Shown in pieces: positions 1 to 5,508 of a DNA stretch of 14,207 nt. The notes beneath the pieces are model-generated. The model made no database searches. It was not told the DNA's origin and was given only the letters and a program-made list of their open reading frames with translations. Position numbers and translations under genes: made by a program. How positions within the stretch are numbered: the first letter of the stretch is position 1; the number at the start of each line of letters is the position of its first letter. The stretch comes from Deferribacteres bacterium (GTDB lineage: Bacteria > Nitrospirota > Thermodesulfovibrionia > UBA6902): the NCBI GenBank assembly GCA_030598625.1, contig JAUVPO010000019.1, forward strand, positions 1 through 14,207. The letters are read 5' to 3'.

Positions 1-776
1 CCCATTAAACTGAGCGCTGTTTTAACGGATATCGGGTTTGTCTCTATAAACATGCCTTTGTTTAATGGCTCAAGTTTAAAATGCAGCTTTCTTGCCTCAT
101 CAATACGTCCTTCTTCCAATGCCCTGCACATAGCAGATACATCATCGGGGGCAACGTTGGCTGAAACAGATATTGTGCCTTTTCCTCCGAGAGTCATCAA
201 CGGAAAGGTTGTGAAGTCATCTCCCGACAGCACGGTTAATTCGCTGCCGCAAAGACGCAATACCTCACTTACCTGCGCCATGTTTCCCGAGGCTTCCTTG
301 ATTGCCACTATATTCCTTATTTCAGCCAGCCTTGCAACAGTCTGAGGGAGCATATTTAATGAAGTGCGGCCCGGTACATTATAAAGGACAATCGGGATAT
401 CCACTGCCTCCGTAACTGCCTTGTAATGTCTGTAAAGGCCTTCCTGTGTAGGCTTATTATAATATGGGACTACCAGGAGCGAGCCGTCAGCGCCCAGACC
501 TTTTGCTTTTTTTGTCATTGCAATGGTTTCATCCGTTGAATTTGCTCCAGTACCTGCAATAACAGGCACCCTGCCGTTGACGACCTGAATCGTCAGCTCT
601 ATTACCCTGTAATGTTCTTCATACTCCAGTGTGGCTGATTCTCCGGTTGTGCCGCACGGCACAATTGCATTTGTACCTTTGGCTATATGCCATTCAATCA
701 GGTCGCTTAAGGCCTTTTCATCTAATTTATTGTTTTTAAATGGTGTTACTATGGCAACGATTGAACCTTTAAACAT
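1..776 (-). CDS. dapA: 4-hydroxy-tetrahydrodipicolinate synthase, 3' end beyond the window
   Basis: Condenses pyruvate with L-aspartate semialdehyde in the first committed step of the lysine/meso-diaminopimelate pathway (cytoplasm). The 258 residues visible cover most of a family that is usually about 290 long. They read as a TIM-barrel class I aldolase: GTTGES at 42-47 (pyruvate-carboxylate binding), Y106, YNVPGR at 132-137 with the proton-relay Tyr132 and Arg137, and AIKEASG with the Schiff-base Lys160. All sit exactly one residue before their E. coli DapA equivalents (Y107, Y133, R138, K161). The start ATG at 776-774 is preceded by a strong GGGAGGAG ribosome site about 2-4 bases away. The reading frame runs off the window edge, so the C-terminal helical domain is only partly seen. 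It is transcribed away from tatA. NanA/KdgD-type relatives are less likely because the DapA-specific Arg137 is present. Confidence 0.96.
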   Translation of the reverse strand, partial: MFKGSIVAIVTPFKNNKLDEKALSDLIEWHIAKGTNAIVPCGTTGESATLEYEEHYRVIELTIQVVNGRVPVIAGTGANSTDETIAMTKKAKGLGADGSLLVVPYYNKPTQEGLYRHYKAVTEAVDIPIVLYNVPGRTSLNMLPQTVARLAEIRNIVAIKEASGNMAQVSEVLRLCGSELTVLSGDDFTTFPLMTLGGKGTISVSANVAPDDVSAMCRALEEGRIDEARKLHFKLEPLNKGMFIETNPISVKTALSLM

Positions 777-806
777 GTCTCCTCCCGGTGTAGCTTGAAT
801 TTTATT

Positions 807-836
807 TTGAAGTATAAAGTTTATGGCAAACTTCAA
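807..836. repeat. Inverted repeat TTGAAGT/ACTTCAA upstream of dapA
   Basis: TTGAAGT (807-813) and ACTTCAA (830-836) are perfect complements 16 bases apart. A nested pair AAGTTT (817-822)/AAACTT (828-833) competes with it for the same right arm. The element overlaps the candidate dapA -10 box and start site, so it could be an operator or a leader fold. No known regulator is recognised. Confidence 0.35.
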
Positions 837-846
837 TTAAGGTCAA
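818..846 (-). promoter_or_regulatory. Candidate sigma-70-type promoter for dapA
   Basis: Reading the minus strand, TTGACC (846-841) is followed after exactly 17 bases by TAAACT (823-818). This would start transcription near 811, about 35 bases ahead of the dapA ATG. The -35 matches consensus at 5 of 6 positions and the -10 at 4 of 6. In AT-rich DNA such a match can arise by chance. Confidence 0.35.
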
Positions 847-888
847 GCCCCAAAAGGCAAATGGACACAATAAGAGTTTTTCTGATAT

Positions 889-917
889 TTTCAATCTAAA
901 ATAGAATTTGTTATTAT
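889..917 (+). promoter_or_regulatory. Candidate promoter for tatAC
   Basis: TTTCAA (889-894), a 17-base spacer, then TATTAT (912-917), a 5 of 6 match to the -10 consensus. It would leave a leader of roughly 75 bases before tatA. The -35 is poor (3 of 6) and the region is very AT-rich; TATACA at 930-935 is an alternative -10. Confidence 0.22.
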
Positions 918-999
918 ATCTGAATTGATATACATGACAACAATTAACAATAATAACCACCTAACAACAAATTACGAATAACTTGTAATGATTTTTTGA

Positions 1000-1353
1000 A
1001 TGTTTGACCTCGGAACACAGGAACTGATAGTGATCTTCATAGTGGCTTTTCTGGTATTTGGACCCAAAAGACTGCCTGAGCTGGGCAGGACGATTGGAAA
1101 AGGGATCAGGGACCTTAAGACTGCCATGAGAGGAGTAAAAGATTCTTTTGAGGAGGCGGGGGCGGATGTAACAGAAGGTTTAAAAGAAGCAAAATCCGAT
1201 CTGGAAGACACTGTATACAAATCAATCGAGACCCATATAAACAAAGAAGAGAAGAAAGAAGAGGATATTTCAGGGGAAGATAATAAGATGTCCATGTCTG
1301 ATGAGGGAGAAAGCAAAGGGGAAGAGGAAAAAGAAACGGACAAAGATGGATAA
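1000..1353 (+). CDS. tatA: Sec-independent protein translocase subunit TatA/TatB-like
   Basis: Small membrane component of the twin-arginine translocase, which moves folded, often cofactor-bearing proteins across the inner membrane. The 117-residue protein has the family plan: a short N-terminal transmembrane helix (about 6-20), the hinge FGPKRLPELGR (20-30), an amphipathic helix (about 31-48) and a long charged tail rich in Glu, Lys and Asp (about 50-117). It mixes TatA and TatB hallmarks: Phe20-Gly21 as in TatA, but Glu8 and the Gly21-Pro22 pair as in TatB. It may therefore serve both roles; a second paralogue elsewhere in the genome cannot be excluded. Its last codons overlap the tatC start by 8 bases (ATGGATAA), implying translational coupling. 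No clear ribosome site precedes the ATG at 1000, which is nevertheless fixed by the conserved MFDLG start. Confidence 0.93.
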   Translation: MFDLGTQELIVIFIVAFLVFGPKRLPELGRTIGKGIRDLKTAMRGVKDSFEEAGADVTEGLKEAKSDLEDTVYKSIETHINKEEKKEEDISGEDNKMSMSDEGESKGEEEKETDKDG

Positions 1354-2122
1354 AGCCCCTCTTACAGAACACCTCGGTGAATTAAGAAACAGAATCCTTG
1401 TTTCCCTTATAGTTATTGCAATAGCTTTTAGCGGCTCCTTTTACTTTTCCGAACATATTTTCAGCTTGTTAGTTTCACCGCTGCATTATACGCTTAAATT
1501 TTCTATTGAAAACCCTTATATATCATTCGTACCTTCTAAGGGCAGAGTTGAACTTGTCTTCCTGGCGCCCGCTGAGGCATTGTGGATGCATATTAAGATA
1601 GCGTTCATCAGTGCATTTATAATCAGTTCACCACTGGTTTTTTATGAAGCCTGGAGATTTATTTCTCCGGGTCTCATGGAAAAAGAAAAAAAATATACCC
1701 TTCCCTTTGTTTTCACGACAACACTGTTATTTTTGATCGGCTCCCTTTTTTGTTTTGTTATCGTTCTTCCGTTAGCAATGAATTTCCTGCTTACATATAA
1801 AACTGAAAACCTCCAACCAATGATTTCAGTTGGTAAATACATCGATTTCTGCCTGAAATTCATTCTGGCTTTCGGCGCGATCTTTGAACTCCCCGTCGTC
1901 TCGGTTTTTCTTACAAAAACAGGAATCGTGACACCGGATTTTCTTGCAAAGAACAGGAAATATGCGGTGCTTATCGCATTTGTTGCCGCTGCATTGCTGA
2001 CTCCAACGCCGGATGCCTTCAATCAGTCACTCATGGCGATTCCAATGATAATATTGTATGAAGCAGGGATTTGGGCATCAAGGATTCTCAACAGAAAGAA
2101 GGTAAAGGAAGAAAAGACATGA
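1346..2122 (+). CDS. tatC: Sec-independent protein translocase subunit TatC
   Basis: Polytopic receptor core of the Tat translocase that binds twin-arginine signal peptides. The 258-residue protein shows the cytoplasmic N-terminal LTEHLGELRNR (6-16), where Glu12 and Arg14 correspond to E. coli Glu15 and Arg17. It also has six hydrophobic segments, the loop FISPGLMEKEKK (105-116) with Glu114 at the Glu103 equivalent, FELPV (180-184) with the conserved membrane Glu181, and the late motif LTPTPDAFNQ (218-227). The first periplasmic loop (about 43-78) looks roughly 10-15 residues longer than in E. coli. I chose the ATG at 1346 over an in-frame start at 1301, because the conserved N-terminus begins right after it and the 45 bases between would only encode a Lys/Arg-rich extension lying inside tatA. 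It is convergent with the next gene, 6 bases away. Confidence 0.95.
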   Translation: MDKAPLTEHLGELRNRILVSLIVIAIAFSGSFYFSEHIFSLLVSPLHYTLKFSIENPYISFVPSKGRVELVFLAPAEALWMHIKIAFISAFIISSPLVFYEAWRFISPGLMEKEKKYTLPFVFTTTLLFLIGSLFCFVIVLPLAMNFLLTYKTENLQPMISVGKYIDFCLKFILAFGAIFELPVVSVFLTKTGIVTPDFLAKNRKYAVLIAFVAAALLTPTPDAFNQSLMAIPMIILYEAGIWASRILNRKKVKEEKT

Positions 2123-2128
2123 TCCGTA

Positions 2129-2377
2129 TTAATTTTTGCTGCCGGCGCCTGCCTTTATTCTCCTGTACCTGTCTTCTCCAACACATTCTTTCGCAAATGC
2201 GCACCAGTCCAGACACGTTGGACCGATAATACGCGAATTCATTTTTCCACAGGATTTACATTTTGTTTCTGTCTCATCACTCCATATTTCTACAGTTGCG
2301 CTGCAGTAACGACATATGATATCTTCCGGCGTTGGCTGCTTTATTTCTTTACTGCCGGGACATTCGTTTTTAAACAT
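2129..2377 (-). CDS. Small Cys-rich zinc-ribbon-like protein, function unknown
   Basis: An 82-residue soluble protein with two metal-site-like groups. The first is CRYC (22-25) plus CKSCG (40-44), a classic CxxC/CxxC zinc ribbon. The second is TCLDWCAFAKEC (54-65), with Cys55, Cys59 and Cys65; a further Cys sits at 6. This layout resembles small proteins, or N-terminal modules of larger ones, that I recall from Desulfobacterota and Nitrospirota, but no function is established. The ATG at 2377-2375 is preferred over one 21 bases upstream because GAGGTG lies just before it. The 3' end meets tatC tail to tail. A palindrome and a -10-like box upstream suggest control by an FNR/CRP-type regulator (listed separately). 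Zinc or Fe-S binding is an inference from the cysteine spacing. Confidence 0.85.
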   Translation of the reverse strand: MFKNECPGSKEIKQPTPEDIICRYCSATVEIWSDETETKCKSCGKMNSRIIGPTCLDWCAFAKECVGEDRYRRIKAGAGSKN

Positions 2378-2405
2378 TTTCACCTCGCATATGTGCAATA
2401 CTCAT

Positions 2406-2411
2406 ATTATG
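2406..2411 (-). promoter_or_regulatory. Candidate -10 element for the small Cys-rich gene
   Basis: On the minus strand CATAAT occupies 2411-2406, preceded by TGC as in an extended -10. It predicts transcription from about 2399, some 22 bases ahead of the ATG. The -35 zone is occupied by one half of the palindrome at 2432-2447 rather than by a good hexamer, as is usual at activator-dependent class II promoters. Confidence 0.4.
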
Positions 2412-2431
2412 GCATAAAATAATTTTAAGTC

Positions 2432-2447
2432 TATGACCTGGGTCATA
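2432..2447. promoter_or_regulatory. Palindromic operator, FNR/CRP-family-like (TATGACC-TG-GGTCATA)
   Basis: Two perfect 7-base inverted arms separated by 2 bases. Half-sites of the type TGAcC/GgTCA separated by a short core are typical of CRP/FNR-superfamily sites. The centre lies about 41 bases upstream of the transcription start predicted for the small Cys-rich gene, the classic class II activator position. It also lies about 95 bases upstream of the start predicted for the GGDEF gene. Which regulator binds is unknown. Confidence 0.5.
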
Positions 2448-2500
2448 ATGGAAACTTAAAAAGTTTGTAAGGTTTACCATCTCTTTGAGTGCTTTTTTCT

Positions 2501-2527
2501 TAACTATAAAACGGATTGTGCCGATAA
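2501..2527 (+). promoter_or_regulatory. Candidate sigma-28 (FliA-type) promoter for the GGDEF gene
   Basis: GCCGATAA at 2520-2527 is an 8 of 8 match to the flagellar sigma-28 -10 consensus. Exactly 11 bases upstream lies TAACTATA (2501-2508), which keeps the most conserved TAA of the -35 consensus TAAAGTTT (4 of 8 overall). A start near 2534 would give a leader of about 29 bases. The CCGAT of the -10 can also pair with ATCGG at 2535-2539. Confidence 0.45.
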
Positions 2528-2562
2528 ATAAAAAATCGGGGGAATATATCTTAGGGTTTTAA

Positions 2563-3555
2563 ATGGATCTGAAAATAAAACAAAAAAAGCATACTGTCCT
2601 GAAAAGGCTGAGGGAAGAGCTTATTCCGGTACTTGAACAAGTCATATCAAACAGAAGCGTTCTCTTTGAAAATCCCAAGATAGTTAAGTGCTGGAAGGTC
2701 CTTGATTGTAAGTCCGCGGGTTGTGTCCTGTATAGAAATGAAACTGAACCGGTGCGCTGCTGGCACATTGTGGGTACATTGTGCGGCGGAGAACCTCAAG
2801 GGGATTTTGTGCAAAAATACGGCAGGTGCATTAATTGTAAAGTATTCAAGGATTCATGCCCCACCATAGTGGAAGAGATAGGGGAACTCTTTAACAATTT
2901 AGTGTTTTTATTAAACAATCAAAACCAGGAAAAGATAGAAGATAAACAACGAATTGAACATTTTAACGAGACGTTAGTATCCGCAGTGGACCAGCTTAAG
3001 GAAAAGAACGGTGAACTTCAGGAAATGATAATAACCGACAGTCTAACCGGCCTGTTCAACCGGCAACATCTTTTTACTGTGCTTGAGGATGAAATTGCCC
3101 GTTGTCACAGATATGACCATCCCCTTGCCGTTATGATCATAGATATAGATGATTTTGAAAGTTTCAATAATTGTTACGGTCATATGGCGGGTGATGAAAT
3201 GCTGACTTTTGCCGGCTTTCTAATAAAAGAGAATATCAGGAAATTCGACAGGGCCTTTAGATATGTCGGAAAAACTTTCATAGTTGTCCTTCCGGAAACG
3301 GATTCAACTCTGGCCCATATAGTTGCTGAAAGAATACGTAAGGGTTTTGAAAACAAGACATTTTCAGTAATCAGAAAAGGAAGCCCGTCACAGGAAAGCG
3401 TTTCACGTAAGGTCAGCATCGGAATTACCGCTGCCTTTGCCTGTACAAAAAACAATATCGACGCTGAAGAGTTGATTGATCAGATTAATAAGTCCCTGTA
3501 TTCAGCCAAAGATAAAGGCGGCAATATCAGCGTTAAATATGAATCTTTCAAATAG
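2563..3555 (+). CDS. Cys-rich domain plus degenerate GGDEF domain protein (probably not an active diguanylate cyclase)
   Basis: A 330-residue soluble protein. Residues 43-99 form a Cys-rich module with paired CW motifs (C43-W44 and C66-W67) and Cys at 49, 54, 74, 89, 92 and 99. It resembles the 'two-CW' module found in anaerobe signalling proteins and may bind a metal or sense redox state. Residues about 104-156 look like a coiled-coil linker. A GGDEF domain follows (about 157-328) with DSLTGLFNR (159-167), Asp194 in DIDDF, and the guanine-binding Asn202 and Asp211. The signature GGDEF/GGEEF, however, is VGKTF at 235-239: the catalytic/metal acid is Lys237. Loss of cyclase activity is therefore predicted; a receptor or scaffolding role is possible. 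The start ATG has a modest TTAGGG six bases upstream. A sigma-28-like promoter precedes it, hinting at a motility link. Confidence 0.93.
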   Translation: MDLKIKQKKHTVLKRLREELIPVLEQVISNRSVLFENPKIVKCWKVLDCKSAGCVLYRNETEPVRCWHIVGTLCGGEPQGDFVQKYGRCINCKVFKDSCPTIVEEIGELFNNLVFLLNNQNQEKIEDKQRIEHFNETLVSAVDQLKEKNGELQEMIITDSLTGLFNRQHLFTVLEDEIARCHRYDHPLAVMIIDIDDFESFNNCYGHMAGDEMLTFAGFLIKENIRKFDRAFRYVGKTFIVVLPETDSTLAHIVAERIRKGFENKTFSVIRKGSPSQESVSRKVSIGITAAFACTKNNIDAEELIDQINKSLYSAKDKGGNISVKYESFK

Positions 3556-3626
3556 ATGGCCGGATTAGCAAACAGACTTTTTACGCCGTTTTGAAATAAT
3601 ATAGCCATAATCAATAAACCATTCCA

Positions 3627-3905
3627 TCAAACCTTATTCCAGCAATCCGAATGTTGTATTGAGGAATCCAATATTTTATTTAACTCGTCCTCAAACATTG
3701 AGTTTCTGGCCTTTAATCCTTCGAGCAACCTTCTTGGTATCTCAACTGTACATAACTTGTCATTCTTTATGAGATGGAATTTATAAACGATCTGCATAAA
3801 AATATAGAAGATTCGGAGCACTATTATAGATCCATCGATTTCTTTGATTTTCTCTTCAACAATATCGTATGAAGGCACTTCATGCCTTGTTACTTGTCTG
3901 TCCAT
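3627..3905 (-). CDS. Hypothetical protein with possible ribbon-helix-helix C-terminus
   Basis: A 92-residue protein that I do not recognise. It has no signal peptide. The middle (about 26-45) is rather hydrophobic. The C-terminal part CTVEIPRRLLEGLKAR (about 52-67), followed by an amphipathic helix, has the beta-strand/helix/helix pattern of a ribbon-helix-helix DNA-binding fold such as those of antitoxins or small regulators. That reading rests on pattern alone. The ATG at 3905-3903 follows AAGGAAAAG about 7-11 bases upstream, an acceptable ribosome site. It is AT-rich and lies 72 bases downstream of the M23 peptidase gene on the same strand, so it could be co-transcribed. No partner toxin is adjacent. 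Confidence 0.62.
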   Translation of the reverse strand: MDRQVTRHEVPSYDIVEEKIKEIDGSIIVLRIFYIFMQIVYKFHLIKNDKLCTVEIPRRLLEGLKARNSMFEDELNKILDSSIQHSDCWNKV

Positions 3906-3977
3906 GTTTTTTCTTTTCCTTGAATTTTATTTATTAATGATTCTATCTCTTGTTTCATTTTTTGTCTATTAAATTTA

Positions 3978-5330
3978 TTAATTATTAAATTGATATTTTA
4001 AATATGGAAGCACGTTTACCTCGATCCAGTGCGGGTCCCACCAATATAACGGGGATACCTCGTAACCGTGTATGAATATCGCAAAATGCAGATGGTCACC
4101 GCCTGCCAGACCCGTGGAACCTGTTCTGGCAATTATTTCTCCCTTTTTGACCTCCTGCCCTTCCTTGACCATCATCACTGACAGATGTCCGTAAAGGCTC
4201 ATAAGCCCGAGTCCGTGGTCTATTATCACCGCATTTCCATATATGCCAAGGTCACCGGCAAACCTCACTATCCCTGCATTGGCAGCCTCAACAGGCGAAT
4301 TTGAAAAAGAAGCAAGATCAAATCCAAGATGAACGCTTCCGCTGATCGCTTTTCCATTGTAAAGATATGTCCTCTTGTCTCCATAGACCGCCATTACCTT
4401 GCTGTTTTTTAATTGCAAAAAACGTCCTTCCCATAGAATTCCGGGGGATATTTTATTAACAATGTCAAAAATTGTTTTCCTGGCATCCTTTCTCAACTCT
4501 TCATTGACTTTTTTGAAGGCCGCTTCAGGGTCGGATATACTCGTTTTATTCAATAACGGCGCAACCACCTGATTTATAAAAGAGTCATCAATGTTGATTG
4601 AAGATGTTTTATGCTTTTTTGCATTAAGTTTTGCCGGAAGGGACTTTATATTCCGGTTGCCTGCAATATCTTTTGCCACCGCATAAAAAATGTCCCCCTC
4701 TTTAACATCAAATGGGGCTGGAAAGAATACACGGTAAATTTCTGCGTCCGGTTTTTTTTTCGCCTGTGGTCCAGTTTGCATTTCCGGCACTGGAACCGCC
4801 TTAAACATATGATCATTAATCTTGACAAAAACCGAGTCGGCGTCCCTGGCCCTGAGCAGGGCAATGCCTGCGCTACCCTGATTTACAGAAGAAGGAGACT
4901 TTAAGACTTCAAGGATCGGAGGCACTGTATCAATTATTGAATTGATCTTATATTCAACCTCCTTTAAAAAGCCCGCTTTCGCCTTTATGACTATGACTGC
5001 CGGCCCATCGTCCAACTCAAGGTCCTTGGGACTCAATTGCAGTGTAAATGTCTTTTCCATGACATCAGCAGTATCCGTCAGCAGGTTGATTTGCTTCTCG
5101 TTTTGATTTACGGATATATCTATGGACCTTAAATTCTCGCCCTTAAGTGTGACGGTTTTATTAAGGGGCAAATAGTTGAAACTCTCCATCCCTTTAACCA
5201 CGGGGTCAGGTAAAAAAAATAACTTATAGACGACATAAGCAATAACAAGTACGATAAACGGCAAAACCAGAAGCATGGCGATTCGACCAAACCCGTTTTT
5301 GATGCCTTTTTTATAACCTGAATCTTTCAT
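3978..5330 (-). CDS. Membrane-anchored M23 family metallopeptidase
   Basis: A 450-residue envelope protein with a short Lys-rich cytoplasmic start and one transmembrane anchor (about 17-39). A large periplasmic region (about 45-310) follows, with beta-rich, Ig-like character: DTVPPILEV at 134-142 and AKDIAGNRN at 219-227 resemble bacterial Ig-type strands. The C-terminal LytM/M23 domain (about 312-435) keeps the zinc and catalytic residues: His334 and Asp338 in HLGFD, His382 in YGHLS, and His413/His415 in DHLHF. It is thus predicted to be an active zinc endopeptidase that cleaves peptidoglycan cross-links. The start ATG at 5330 is preceded by AGGAG nine bases upstream. It lies divergent to nadB. 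It could equally be called an NlpD/LytM-like murein hydrolase; the exact biological target is not visible. Confidence 0.92.
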   Translation of the reverse strand: MKDSGYKKGIKNGFGRIAMLLVLPFIVLVIAYVVYKLFFLPDPVVKGMESFNYLPLNKTVTLKGENLRSIDISVNQNEKQINLLTDTADVMEKTFTLQLSPKDLELDDGPAVIVIKAKAGFLKEVEYKINSIIDTVPPILEVLKSPSSVNQGSAGIALLRARDADSVFVKINDHMFKAVPVPEMQTGPQAKKKPDAEIYRVFFPAPFDVKEGDIFYAVAKDIAGNRNIKSLPAKLNAKKHKTSSINIDDSFINQVVAPLLNKTSISDPEAAFKKVNEELRKDARKTIFDIVNKISPGILWEGRFLQLKNSKVMAVYGDKRTYLYNGKAISGSVHLGFDLASFSNSPVEAANAGIVRFAGDLGIYGNAVIIDHGLGLMSLYGHLSVMMVKEGQEVKKGEIIARTGSTGLAGGDHLHFAIFIHGYEVSPLYWWDPHWIEVNVLPYLKYQFNN

Positions 5331-5357
5331 GTACTTTTTCTCCTAAAATTACAAAAT

Positions 5358-5388
5358 ATAATTTTATAATAGAATAACCTAAAATTAT
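5358..5388. repeat. 9-bp inverted repeat upstream of the M23 gene
   Basis: ATAATTTTA (5358-5366) and TAAAATTAT (5380-5388) are perfect complements with a 13-base spacer. In addition CCTAAAATTA occurs twice in direct orientation (5342-5351 and 5378-5387, period 36). The region is nearly all A/T, so chance is a real alternative. If functional, it would be an operator of the M23 gene, since it lies 28-58 bases before its start. Confidence 0.3.
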
Positions 5389-5469
5389 GCCTTATTTTTG
5401 ATAATTTTTACAAGCAAAATCTCCAAAATCGGCTAAAAATCAGACAAGATCTTAAATCTATTGTTTTAA

Positions 5470-5498
5470 TTGACTTAACTACGCAAATACATTAATAT
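5470..5498 (+). promoter_or_regulatory. Candidate sigma-70 promoter of nadB-pyk, giving a near-leaderless mRNA
   Basis: TTGACT (5470-5475, 5 of 6), a 17-base spacer, then TAATAT (5493-5498, 4 of 6). Transcription would begin about 5504-5506, only 3-5 bases before the nadB ATG at 5509. This agrees with the absence of any ribosome-binding sequence before that ATG. Confidence 0.5.
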
Positions 5499-5508
5499 TT
5501 TTATCATC

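Noticed and set aside
972..1343. Minus-strand open frame of 123 codons opposite tatA
   Set aside because: It is a Ser-rich shadow of the Glu/Lys-rich tatA tail; the plus strand encodes a clear Tat protein.
2521..2539. CCGAT/ATCGG hairpin as a terminator or riboswitch element
   Set aside because: The stem is only 5 bp with a 9-base A-rich loop and no U-run. The left arm is better explained as part of the sigma-28-like -10 box.
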